64,000 bases of DNA, from the NCBI GenBank assembly GCA_903847205.1, contig CAINDA010000067.1, forward strand, positions 53,772-117,771. The letters are read 5' to 3'. Shown piece after piece: positions 38,171 through 46,817 of the stretch (positions are counted from its first letter, which is position 1; each line of letters opens with the position of its first letter). The stretch comes from an uncultured Bacteroidota bacterium (GTDB lineage Bacteria > Bacteroidota > Bacteroidia > 2-12-FULL-35-15). The notes under the pieces were generated by a model. That model did no database searches, had not been told where the DNA came from, and saw only the letters and a list, made by a program, of their open reading frames with translations. The position numbers and the translations under genes are program-made.

Positions 38171-39460
38171 TTATTCTTTTTTTCTTCCCAGTTTTTTATG
38201 CGCCGAAGAAAAATGTCCGGCTGAAAGTGCTGCCGCGATGGATAATTCACCGGAAAGAGCAACTGCTCCAATTATTTCAGCAAATTTTCTTGCTTTGCCC
38301 ACGCCGTAACAATCCATTAATTCCAAACATTCTTTTTGTGTCGGCAGTGAAGTTCCACCGCCGACAGTGCCGACAATCAGGCATGGAAGAGTAACACATG
38401 CATACAGGTCACCGTCAGCTGTAACTTCCATTCTTGTGATGCCCACTGCCGCTTCGGCAACACAAGCAACATCCTGGCCTGTTGAGAGAAACAATGCAGC
38501 AAGGCCGTTTGCAAAGTGGCCCTGAGCGCCGATTGATCCGCTTTGAATAGCGCCGATAGTAGAACTGCGCCAATACTCGGACATAGCTTCAGGCGTTGTT
38601 TTTAATATTTCATTGACAATTTTTGCCGGCAGTAAAATTTCGGATGTTACTTTTTTCCCTCGTTGGTTTGTGAATGACATAGCAGTGGCTTTCTTGTCGC
38701 CGGAATAATTTCCTTCAATGAACCAGAATTTTGGTTTAATAGGAGAGTTGACAATTATATACTGGCAGATTGCGTCAGTGCAAAGTGTTACCATATTCTG
38801 CCCAGAGGCATCGCCTGTATGATACTCAAATGTTAGTATAAGATGATTCCCTTCAATGTTTGCATTTAATTCGGTAAGCTTGGCGTATCTGCTGGTTTTT
38901 TCTGTAATTTTTTTAAATTCCTCTTCCTGTTTAAGAACCCAGATTAGAAAAGGTCCTAAAGCTGCTAAATCAGAAAATTTAAATACCGGACTTCTCTGCA
39001 CACCTTCTACAAGGCATATTGAAGTTGCACCGCCGGCTAAATAGCAAGCTTTGGCGCCTCGATGATAAGAAGCAACAAGTGCACCTTCGCTTGTGGCCAA
39101 TGGCACGTAAAAGTCGCCGTTTGCTGCAGATCCTACCACGCGGACAGGCCCGATTATACCGGTAGGTATTGATGTCATGCCGATATAGTTTTCAATATTG
39201 CCTGTCAGTTGTGTAAAATCAGAAAACTGCTTTTTCCCTGTAAGAAACATTGGTTCTTTTAAATTTTTTTCTAAAAGAAAGTCAATTCTTTTTTTAGTTC
39301 CTTCTTCAGATAAAATGAATAAGCGCTCTGTGGGCAGACTTTCGTCCTTTATTTCTGTTGCTGTCTTATTTTTAACATTTTCAATAATATTTCCGATACT
39401 GTCAAAAGCATTTAAAAACAGATTAACGCCTTTGCTTGATTTTTCGCTGGATGATGACAT
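38171..39460 (-). CDS. Hydroxymethylglutaryl-CoA reductase homologue
   Basis: 429 residues, soluble. The catalytic residues known from class I HMG-CoA reductases are all in place: Glu125 in TSEGALVAS, Lys256 in SGDKKATAM, Asp330 in STGQDVACVAEA and His421 in GHFSSAHKK; the ENYIG substrate box is at 90-94. The cofactor motif, normally DAMGMNM, reads DASGQNM (217-223), a clear departure. No other mevalonate-pathway gene is in the window. It is the first gene of the run that continues with UbiA, the dikinase-like protein and DUF3419, so it may reduce HMG-CoA or a related thioester for a dedicated product. Confidence 0.85.
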   Translation of the reverse strand: MSSSSEKSSKGVNLFLNAFDSIGNIIENVKNKTATEIKDESLPTERLFILSEEGTKKRIDFLLEKNLKEPMFLTGKKQFSDFTQLTGNIENYIGMTSIPTGIIGPVRVVGSAANGDFYVPLATSEGALVASYHRGAKACYLAGGATSICLVEGVQRSPVFKFSDLAALGPFLIWVLKQEEEFKKITEKTSRYAKLTELNANIEGNHLILTFEYHTGDASGQNMVTLCTDAICQYIIVNSPIKPKFWFIEGNYSGDKKATAMSFTNQRGKKVTSEILLPAKIVNEILKTTPEAMSEYWRSSTIGAIQSGSIGAQGHFANGLAALFLSTGQDVACVAEAAVGITRMEVTADGDLYACVTLPCLIVGTVGGGTSLPTQKECLELMDCYGVGKARKFAEIIGAVALSGELSIAAALSAGHFSSAHKKLGRKKE

Positions 39461-39648
39461 TATAAATAAGTTTTGCGATTTAATTAATTAATACTTCGGA
39501 AAGATAATAATATTTCTATATATGGAAAAAACAAGCCGTATAAACAAAATTGAAAAAACATTTTAATATTTCCGAAAAGAAATTTTTGAGGGCAGGGAAA
39601 ACTTAACAAAACTGCAAAAGAAATTAAATGAAGCTATTATCAGCTGTT

Positions 39649-39661
39649 GGGGGGGGGGGGG
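39649..39661. repeat. Homopolymer of 13 G
   Basis: An uninterrupted G13 run in AT-rich intergenic DNA, 118 bases upstream of the promoter -33 element of the T9SS-sorted gene and about 190 bases upstream of the HMG-CoA-reductase-like start. Such tracts are prone to slippage and are used for phase variation in some bacteria; a sequencing or assembly artefact in the exact length is also possible. Confidence 0.8.
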
Positions 39662-39778
39662 CTTTTTTCAGCATTTAAACGAAGGGAATTGGAATTTAAA
39701 TGCCAATATAATTATTTTGTTTAGCGGTTTATTAATTTATAATTCCATTCAAATCGGTTTGGATTTAATTATAAATAT

Positions 39779-39809
39779 TTTGTTTTTACCATTGTTTTCA
39801 ATAGCTTTG
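39779..39809 (+). promoter_or_regulatory. Bacteroidota-type promoter of the T9SS-sorted DUF2271 gene
   Basis: TTTG (39779..39782), 19 bases, TAGCTTTG (39802..39809): an exact match to TTTG-N19-TAnnTTTG, with the ATG 31 bases after the -7 box. Confidence 0.8.
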
Positions 39810-39840
39810 GGCGGAAATTAATAAAAAACGATCTTTTAAA

Positions 39841-40662
39841 ATGAAAAAACTATTATTTAATCTTGCTGGAATTGCTTTAACAATCTGCTTTTCCGCAAAT
39901 GTATCTGCACAAACTGCAGGTACTTTAACATTTACTTATACTCCAGTTTCTCATTCCGGCTACTCAGGCACTAAAAATGTTTTAGCAGTTTGGATTCAAA
40001 CAAGTACCGGTGGATTTGTAAAAACAAAACTGCGTTATGCGGGCGGTTCAACCAGCGATCATTTACCAACCTGGGCTGTAAATGCCGGTGGCAGCGCGAA
40101 CAACTGTTTGTCGTCATCCTGCAACAAAACGGATGCAACAACGGGAGCAACTTTAAGCAGCTTTACAACAAAAACAATAACATGGGACGGTAAAAATGTA
40201 AGCGGTACAGTAAATGGGACCGTAGTTGCGGATGGCAGCTATAAAGTTACTATTCAATCAACATGGAACCATGGAACAAGCGGAACGGTTACCAGATCTT
40301 TTACATTTACAAAGGGTACTGCGGCAGATCATCAGACACCTGCCAATGATGCTAATTTTACAAACATTACGCTTGATTGGGTTCCTGCAATAACAACCGG
40401 AGTTGAAGAAAGAGTTTCGGATGTTCAGGAAATAAGCGTGTATCCGAATCCAACCAACGGTATCTTTAATGTTGATTTTAAAAAGGCTGACAATATTAAA
40501 GTTATAAACATGCTTGGAGCTGCTGTGTATGAAGAAAAAATTGAACAGGCAGCCGCAGGAACAAAAAGTATTGATATTACAAATTATGCGAACGGGATTT
40601 ATTTTATTTATGTTTCAGACGGCGAGAAATCATCGAAACATAAAATCATTTTAAATAAATAA
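39841..40662 (+). CDS. DUF2271 protein with T9SS C-terminal sorting domain
   Basis: 273 residues. A signal peptide (MKKLLFNLAGIALTICFSAN to ...VSAQ) precedes a DUF2271 domain (about 25-185), with NVLAVWIQTSTGGFVKTKL, a DATTGAT motif and TITWDGKNVSGTVNGTVVADG as in the family. The last ~75 residues are a type A type-IX-secretion sorting domain: ISVYPNPTNGIFNVDF, then GIYFIYVSDGEKSSKHKIIL. It should be secreted and attached to the cell surface. DUF2271 genes are often next to apbE, which is here convergent across a shared terminator. Confidence 0.88.
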   Translation: MKKLLFNLAGIALTICFSANVSAQTAGTLTFTYTPVSHSGYSGTKNVLAVWIQTSTGGFVKTKLRYAGGSTSDHLPTWAVNAGGSANNCLSSSCNKTDATTGATLSSFTTKTITWDGKNVSGTVNGTVVADGSYKVTIQSTWNHGTSGTVTRSFTFTKGTAADHQTPANDANFTNITLDWVPAITTGVEERVSDVQEISVYPNPTNGIFNVDFKKADNIKVINMLGAAVYEEKIEQAAAGTKSIDITNYANGIYFIYVSDGEKSSKHKIILNK

Positions 40663-40689
40663 TCGAACGGTTCTCCTTAAAATAAAAAG

Positions 40690-40709
40690 CATCTGCTATT
40701 GGGCAGATG
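40690..40709. terminator. Bidirectional terminator between the DUF2271 and apbE genes
   Basis: Stem CATCTGC (40690..40696) / GCAGATG (40703..40709), loop of 6 bases, with A-run to the left and a T-run of nine after it on the right. It can serve both convergent genes. Confidence 0.82.
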
Positions 40710-40716
40710 TTTTTTT

Positions 40717-41724
40717 TTATTCTTCAGCTTCAGATACAATTGATTTAACTCCGGGGGTTTCGAATACTTGGTAATTTCCTTTATCATCAGAATAAATCAA
40801 ATAGGCCTGCAGTTCCACATGGAGCTTCAAAAACTCTTTTGCTTTTTCAAGCCCCATCACTAAAATACCTGTTGCATTTGCATCAGACGAAATACATTCT
40901 TTTGCGAAAACAGAAGCGCTTAGCAAATTATTTTTTGCCGGGTAACCTGTTTTCGGATCAATGTGATGAGCATATTTTATTCCATCCTCGATAATAAATC
41001 TGCGGTAATTTCCGGATGTTGAAACAGCCAGATTTTCGAGTTTCACAATTGCTTTCAAAGGGTTTTCAGACTCTTTGTTATCAATTGGTTTTTCAATACC
41101 CGCTGTCCATTTATCGCCATTAGGTTTTTCCCCTCTCGCATATACTTCACCGCCTATCTCAACAATGTATGAAGTGATTTTTTTTGAATTTAAAAATTCA
41201 GAAACTACGTCAACTGAATATCCTTGTGCAAAGGCATTAAAATCTAAAGCGACGCGGGGATCTTTTTTGACAACAGTATTGCCTTTGAGTTCAATCAAAT
41301 CGAATCCCACAAATTTAAGAATGCTGTCAATTTTACCCTGTTCTATTTTTTGTTTTTTCCCCGGCCCGAAGCCCCATGCATTAACCAGCGGATATACTGT
41401 AGGATCGAAAGCTCCGTCTGTATTTTTCCAAACCTCTTTGGCTTTGTTAAAGCAGGCAGTAAAATATTTATCAACGATTACATTTTTTTGATTTGAATTT
41501 ATTCTGGATATGATCGAAGACGGCAGATAAGTTGACACAGACTTATCAAAGTCTGCGAGGATTTTTTCAATGTCCGGCTGCAGATTTCTGTTTTGTTTAT
41601 CAAAATATGTGATATGGTAGGTTGTTCCCTGGGCTTTGCCGTCAAATTTTATCGGCTCCTGCTGCGAATAAATTAAGGCTGCGTTAAAAAAAATAAAACA
41701 TAAAGTGAATTTGATTCTTTTCAT
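40717..41724 (-). CDS. apbE: FAD:protein FMN transferase (ApbE family)
   Basis: Attaches FMN covalently to Thr/Ser of periplasmic flavoproteins (for example Nqr or Rnf subunits). The 335 residues begin with a hydrophobic export segment (RIKFTLCFIFFNAALIYSQ). Family motifs are GKAQGTTYHITYF near 29, DFDKSVSTYLPSSIISRIN, VYPLVNAWGFGP, ALDFNAFAQGYSVDVVSEFL, YIVEIGGEVYARGEKPNG, and HHIDPKTGYPA with ECISSDANATGILVMGLEKA near the end. No Nqr/Rnf genes are in the window; the neighbouring DUF2271 protein is a known genomic companion. Confidence 0.95.
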   Translation of the reverse strand: MKRIKFTLCFIFFNAALIYSQQEPIKFDGKAQGTTYHITYFDKQNRNLQPDIEKILADFDKSVSTYLPSSIISRINSNQKNVIVDKYFTACFNKAKEVWKNTDGAFDPTVYPLVNAWGFGPGKKQKIEQGKIDSILKFVGFDLIELKGNTVVKKDPRVALDFNAFAQGYSVDVVSEFLNSKKITSYIVEIGGEVYARGEKPNGDKWTAGIEKPIDNKESENPLKAIVKLENLAVSTSGNYRRFIIEDGIKYAHHIDPKTGYPAKNNLLSASVFAKECISSDANATGILVMGLEKAKEFLKLHVELQAYLIYSDDKGNYQVFETPGVKSIVSEAEE

Positions 41725-41927
41725 TCCGAGGTTTGTTTAGTTGTTGGTTCCGCCAGTGTATGCATATTGTAAAGATATAATTTTCAAATATAAAAAAGAT
41801 AATGCTTTTGCTGTTTTCGAATTCAAATATTGTGCTGGAGGATATCCTAATAGAACAGTGTGATTTTTTTATTCGCATGGATGCGGTTTTATTTCAGAAT
41901 GGCGAATGGTAATACAACCGAATTTAT

Positions 41928-43658
41928 TTATGAGACAGTATTTAATTTAATTGCAAATGTGCTTCCTGAACCAAATTCACTTTCAACAGATATTTCTCCC
42001 CCTTGAGCCTCTATAAATTCTTTGCTGATGGAAAGCCCTAATCCTGTTCCAGACTTGCTGCTGCCGGGCACTTGAAAATATCTGGTGAAAATTTTCTCTC
42101 TGTATTTTGATTCGATGCCTTTCCCAAAATCTCTCACAGAAAAAACTACGTTATCTATCCCTTTATTTACTGAAATTAAAATTTCACTTTTTTCATGAGA
42201 ATATCGAATAGCATTTGTCAGCAGGTTGATTAATACCCATGCTGTTTTTTCTGCATCCGCTTTTATCAATGGTAAATTTTCATCAATTTTTACCGTCAAT
42301 TTAATTTCCTTTTGCTCGGCTTGAATTTGCACAGCTTCTAATGCATACTGCAAAATTTTAGAGGAGTCGCTCTGCTGAATTGAAAGCTGAATATTTCCTG
42401 TTTCCACCTGCGACAGATTAAGCAGTTCGCTCGTTATTTTCAACAGGCGGTTGCTGTCATCTTTGATACTTTCTATAAGCTGCTTCTGCTCATCATTAAG
42501 TGTACCTGTTTGTTTATTTTCCAATAGCTGCAAACTTGCTTTAATAGTTGAAATAGGTGTTTTCAGCTCATGGGAAATAGTTGCAATGAAATTAGTTTTA
42601 GCGAAATCCAACTCTTTAAATGGTGTTATGTTTCTAAGCATAATGAAATGTCCAATGTACTTTGATTCTTTTTCTCCTGTAGGAGTTATGGAAATATCCA
42701 TAATTTCTTTTTCGAAATAGCTTTCTTTATTATCAGCGTATATTTTTAATGGTTTTTTATCCTGTTTACCCTCTTTAGAAAGCATCAAGTCCTGAACGAG
42801 CGAACGCATCAAATCATTTCTTACGGCAATATCTTGAGCAAATTTTCCAATTAAGTCCTCTGTTTTCATTCCAAGAATTTTGAGAGCTTCATCATTGACA
42901 AATAAAATTTTCTTTTTTTCATCAAGACCGATTACCGGGTCATGCATATTGTTTATCAGTGTTTCAATACGTTTTTTCTCAAACATTATTTTCGAAAGGC
43001 TGCTATTATTATATTCTTCCAGCTTTTTTGCCATCGTATTAAAAGCCTGTGCTAAGTCGCCAAATTCGCCGTGGCCTTCAAAATTCACTCTTTCTGAATA
43101 TTTCTCCGCAGCTATTTGTTTAATGCTTTCTGTTAGTTCTTTTAAAGGGTTAGAAATATTTCCCGGTAGATTGATAAGCAGAATAAATGCTATCATAAAA
43201 CAAACCGTTCCGGTTATTGCAATCCACCAGATTGCATCATTAGCGGTCTTTTTAGCCACGTTGCTTTTGCGCTGGATTGCCTGCATGTTCAGCAGCATAA
43301 TATCAGCTAAGTCTTTTCTTATTGAAATATATATTAAGCTGTCATGCGGATTGGATTTTACCTTTTCGAAATCCTGCGATAGCTTTTCAGTCAGTTCTTT
43401 TTCTCCAATTTCTGTTATATTATTTTGCTGCTTAACAAAATTTTCGGAAAATTTATTAATGCTTTTGGGATTTGTTAAATCTTCATCTAATGTTATCAGC
43501 ATACTTCGCGAATAATCCAGTGTATTATAGTTTGCAACCAGAATATTCTGTGTGTCCCTGTTTAATGCATTAATGTAAAAAGTTCCAAGAACTGCGAGCA
43601 GGATGATTAAAAGGAATAACAGACCGACGCCCAATGTAAGCTTTGCTTTTGTTTTCAT
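41928..43658 (-). CDS. Sensor histidine kinase with HAMP and PAS domains, downstream of truncated KdpD
   Basis: 576 residues: first span near 8-28 (LTLGVGLLFLLIILLAVLGT), an extracytoplasmic helical sensor (about 30-140), second span (WWIAITGTVCFMIAFILLI), HAMP (about 170-222), PAS (about 230-340), HisKA with phospho-acceptor in FIATISHELKTPISTI, and HATPase with LINLLTNAIRYSHE, VRDFGKGIESKYR and GTGLGLSISKEFIEA. It starts 11 bases after the stop of the KdpD sensor half and is the last gene of the porin-kup-kdpD operon. Together they may replace a full-length KdpD. Its likely partner is the NtrC-type regulator at 58180..59529. Confidence 0.92.
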   Translation of the reverse strand: MKTKAKLTLGVGLLFLLIILLAVLGTFYINALNRDTQNILVANYNTLDYSRSMLITLDEDLTNPKSINKFSENFVKQQNNITEIGEKELTEKLSQDFEKVKSNPHDSLIYISIRKDLADIMLLNMQAIQRKSNVAKKTANDAIWWIAITGTVCFMIAFILLINLPGNISNPLKELTESIKQIAAEKYSERVNFEGHGEFGDLAQAFNTMAKKLEEYNNSSLSKIMFEKKRIETLINNMHDPVIGLDEKKKILFVNDEALKILGMKTEDLIGKFAQDIAVRNDLMRSLVQDLMLSKEGKQDKKPLKIYADNKESYFEKEIMDISITPTGEKESKYIGHFIMLRNITPFKELDFAKTNFIATISHELKTPISTIKASLQLLENKQTGTLNDEQKQLIESIKDDSNRLLKITSELLNLSQVETGNIQLSIQQSDSSKILQYALEAVQIQAEQKEIKLTVKIDENLPLIKADAEKTAWVLINLLTNAIRYSHEKSEILISVNKGIDNVVFSVRDFGKGIESKYREKIFTRYFQVPGSSKSGTGLGLSISKEFIEAQGGEISVESEFGSGSTFAIKLNTVS

Positions 43659-43669
43659 TTTTTTATAAA

Positions 43670-44803
43670 TTAACTAAGTATGACTATATCAATATCCAGG
43701 GATTTTAACTTTTTTAAGAGCTCATTAAATGTGTTAGCAGCAAAAATAAATGCAAATAAACTCAGGTGTGGTTTTCCAATGCAGATAGTAGTTACCTTTC
43801 TTTCTTCTGCCACTTCTGCAATTGTTTTAGCAATATTGGTACTTTCTTTTTTTATTATTTCTGCTCCTAATTCTGTAGCAAGTTTATAGTTGTTAATTAG
43901 GTGGCGTTGTTTGTCTAATGCGATTTTATCTAAACTTTCTTTAGGTGTCTGAACATAAAGCACAAACCATTTTGAGTTATAATAACCTGCTAATCGCGCA
44001 GTTTTTCGAATGATTGCTTTAGCCGTTTTGTCGTTGCTGCTGATACAGGCTAAAAAACGTTCGTGGCGTAAGGCGATGTTTCTCGGGATTTCTGTTTCAA
44101 CCTTTCTTTCAACCTGAGCTGCAACTTCTTTCAAAGCCAGTTCGCGCAGCTGTAAGATGTGTTCTGATTTGAAGAAGTTTTTAAGTGCGGATTCTATTTT
44201 TCCAGCCTGATAAATTTTCCCTTCTTTCAAGCGGGTGATTAATTCATCGGCCGTTAAATCAATGTTAACTACTTCATCAGCTAATGCAATTACCTTATCC
44301 GGCACCCTTTCCTGCACTTCAATACCTGTTATCCGCTTTACTTCCTCATTAAGGCTTTCGATATGCTGAATATTTAGTGCACTGATCACATTAATTCCCG
44401 CCTCCAATATCTCCATCACATCCTGCCAGCGTTTTTCATTTTTGCTGCCTTCAATATTTGTATGCGCCAGCTCATCTACTATCACAACTTCCGGCCGTAA
44501 ATTAATTACAGCCTGCACATCAAGTTCATATAATTCTTTTCCTTTATAGAAAATTGTCCTTCTCGGAATTACGGGCAGCCCTTCTAATAAATCATGTGTC
44601 TCTTTTCTATCGTGAGTTTCGATATAACCTATTTTAACATCAATTCCATTTCGCAGCAGCGTCCGCGCCTCCTGAAGCATACGGTAAGTCTTTCCTACAC
44701 CGGCACTCATCCCGATATATATTTTAAACTTACCTATCCGCTGCTTCTGGATTAAGTTTAGAAACCTTTGCACATTTTGTTCTTTATCGCTTTCCTCCGA
44801 CAT
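43670..44803 (-). CDS. kdpD: KdpD sensor half (KdpD N-terminal domain + universal stress domain), no kinase
   Basis: 377 residues against roughly 890 for E. coli KdpD. Residues about 20-230 are the KdpD sensor domain with Walker A GMSAGVGKTYRMLQEA and Walker B EVVIVDELAHTNIEGS; 250-377 is the universal-stress-like domain (HERFLACISSNDKTAKAII). The transmembrane and kinase parts are absent, and the stop lies 11 bases before a separate membrane histidine kinase. I read this as a natural split rather than a frameshift, since both proteins have complete ends; such short KdpD proteins are common in Bacteroidota. The start is 2 bases after the kup stop. Confidence 0.93.
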   Translation of the reverse strand: MSEESDKEQNVQRFLNLIQKQRIGKFKIYIGMSAGVGKTYRMLQEARTLLRNGIDVKIGYIETHDRKETHDLLEGLPVIPRRTIFYKGKELYELDVQAVINLRPEVVIVDELAHTNIEGSKNEKRWQDVMEILEAGINVISALNIQHIESLNEEVKRITGIEVQERVPDKVIALADEVVNIDLTADELITRLKEGKIYQAGKIESALKNFFKSEHILQLRELALKEVAAQVERKVETEIPRNIALRHERFLACISSNDKTAKAIIRKTARLAGYYNSKWFVLYVQTPKESLDKIALDKQRHLINNYKLATELGAEIIKKESTNIAKTIAEVAEERKVTTICIGKPHLSLFAFIFAANTFNELLKKLKSLDIDIVILS

Positions 44804-44805
44804 GA

Positions 44806-46740
44806 TTACGTTTCTCTTATAAGGTTAAATTCTTTCGGCAGGTTCAATATCAAAGGTGATTTTTCAACCGTAACATTACTGTAGTCTAATCCGAATTCTT
44901 TTTCATCGTGTAAACTGAATTTTTTTAAACGGAAAAATGTTTTTAAAATAAAATTATTTTTCATCGATAATTCATTTTCGAAACTCAGGAAACTCTGCAT
45001 CACTACAAAGCGGAAATCTGCAGATATATTATTTTTTTCAAGAGAAGCATAACGGTTTTGAACTGTTATTTCTTTATTTTTTACCAGCTCTTCTACCACT
45101 TTTCTGAACAATAAATTTATGCGGGGTTCCGTCCTAAAGCCCAATTTAAATTTAATCCAGACTACTTCATCGGGTTCAATGACGGTTGCTTTATAAGACA
45201 TGTGATAAGGCTCGTCCAGTATTTGAACATGGACAAACCAATATATGTCGGCACGTTTGGGCTGCTTGTATAAAATAGAATTGATAATCTGCTGTTCTAT
45301 TTTTGAAACATCATCCGATAGGGTGAGATAGACTAAATTAGTAGCATATTTGGGTACAGCAGCATCATTACTGAGTTCCTTTAAAACAGGAATATATGGT
45401 TTTAATTCTATAAAATTTTGGAGTCCGTGTTTTATTTCGTTTCCGCGGTACCATATATACATTACAATAAATATGAGCACTCCAGCCAGCATGGTAACCC
45501 AGCCGCCATGCGAAAATTTGCGGAGGTTGGCAATCAGAAAAGAAATTTCGATTGTGAGAAAAACCAGCAAGAAAAGTGTTACTGCAATTTTCGGAACTCT
45601 CTTTACATATAAATAAAAACTCAGTAAAATGGTTGTCATTAACATGGTTAATGTAACAGATAAGCCGAAAGCAGCTTCCATGTATTTCGATTCTTTGAAG
45701 TAAAGAGTTACTGCACAGCAAGCAGCCAGCAGCATCCAGTTGATGGCAGGAATATAAATCTGTCCTTTAATATCTGTTGGAAATATTACTCTAAGTTTCG
45801 GCCATAAATTAAGGCGAATGGCTTCGGCCACCAGTGTAAATGAACCGCTGATAAGAGCCTGGCTGGCAATGATAGTGGCGAATGTTGCAATAATGATAGA
45901 AGGAATCAAAAACCAGCCTGGAACTAATCCGAAGAAAGGATTAAGCTCATTAAGGGGACTTCCCACGTGCTGGAGAAGCCATGCAGCCTGCCCGAAATAA
46001 CACAATACTAAACAAATTTTTACATACAGCCAGCTGATCTGAATGTTTTTTCTGCCGACATGCCCCATGTCGGAATAAAGCGCTTCTGCCCCGGTGGTGC
46101 AGAGAAATACACCGCCCAGCAGCCAAAATCCCTGCGGGTATTCGGTTATCAGGCGGTAAGCATAGTATGGATTCAGTGCTTTAAAAACAGATGGAGAACC
46201 AGCAATGGCATAAATGCCAATTACACCAATCATTGTGAACCATATCATCATTATAGGGCCAAAAAATTTTCCGATTAATGAAGTGCCTGCTCTTTGTATT
46301 AAAAATAGCAAAACGATAATGGCAAGCACAATCTGAATAACAGGCAAATCAGGAATGGATGGCTTTAATCCTTCAATAGCAGAAGAAACCGAAATGGGAG
46401 GAGTAATGACACTGTCGGCCAATAAAAAACTTCCGCCTGCAAGTGCGGGAAATAAAAGCCATTTTTTATAACGCCTGATTAATGTATAAAGGGAAAAAAT
46501 GCCGCCTTCACCATTGTTATCTGCTCGAAGCGTAATGAAAACATATTTTATAGTGGTCTGAAATAACAATGTCCAGAAAATGGCGGAAACACTGCCCAGT
46601 GCAAGCAGTTCGGTAACTGTACGGTCTGCAATAATTGCGTTGAATGTATAGAGCGGCGATGTGCCAATGTCGCCAAACACAATTCCTATGGAAACGAGGA
46701 ATCCTGCATACGATAATTTATTAAGCTGAGAATTTTCCAT
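44806..46740 (-). CDS. kup: KUP-family potassium uptake permease
   Basis: Proton-coupled potassium importer of the cytoplasmic membrane. The 644 residues have about twelve spans and the family strings GIVFGDIGTSPLYTFNAI near residue 20, LRADNNGEGGIFSLYTLIRR near 72, FCTTGAEALYSDMGHVGRKN-like LCTTGAEALYSDMGHVG, and SGSFTLVAEAIRLNLWPKL. The C-terminal ~190 residues are cytoplasmic. It lies between a porin gene and the KdpD sensor half, spaced 2 bases from the latter, so low-affinity (KUP) and high-affinity (Kdp) uptake are controlled from the same locus. Confidence 0.95.
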   Translation of the reverse strand: MENSQLNKLSYAGFLVSIGIVFGDIGTSPLYTFNAIIADRTVTELLALGSVSAIFWTLLFQTTIKYVFITLRADNNGEGGIFSLYTLIRRYKKWLLFPALAGGSFLLADSVITPPISVSSAIEGLKPSIPDLPVIQIVLAIIVLLFLIQRAGTSLIGKFFGPIMMIWFTMIGVIGIYAIAGSPSVFKALNPYYAYRLITEYPQGFWLLGGVFLCTTGAEALYSDMGHVGRKNIQISWLYVKICLVLCYFGQAAWLLQHVGSPLNELNPFFGLVPGWFLIPSIIIATFATIIASQALISGSFTLVAEAIRLNLWPKLRVIFPTDIKGQIYIPAINWMLLAACCAVTLYFKESKYMEAAFGLSVTLTMLMTTILLSFYLYVKRVPKIAVTLFLLVFLTIEISFLIANLRKFSHGGWVTMLAGVLIFIVMYIWYRGNEIKHGLQNFIELKPYIPVLKELSNDAAVPKYATNLVYLTLSDDVSKIEQQIINSILYKQPKRADIYWFVHVQILDEPYHMSYKATVIEPDEVVWIKFKLGFRTEPRINLLFRKVVEELVKNKEITVQNRYASLEKNNISADFRFVVMQSFLSFENELSMKNNFILKTFFRLKKFSLHDEKEFGLDYSNVTVEKSPLILNLPKEFNLIRET

Positions 46741-46817
46741 TTATGAAAGAATTATTTTTTTCGAAATTAAATCCGCTTCTTGTTAAATATAAATTACTGT
46801 TAAATCTGTGATAATTA

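Larger units (their letters stand above)
39461..39840. other. Divergent intergenic region with a G13 tract
   Basis: 380 bases between the HMG-CoA-reductase-like gene and the T9SS-sorted protein. It holds a run of 13 G at 39649..39661 and a good plus-strand promoter at 39779..39809 (separate entries). I see no gene, and no clear promoter for the minus-strand gene. Confidence 0.6.

Noticed and set aside
43659..43669. Frameshift splitting one full-length KdpD
   Set aside because: The sensor half ends after a complete universal-stress domain and the next protein has its own start, signal-anchor and extracytoplasmic sensor, unlike the KdpD C-terminal half.
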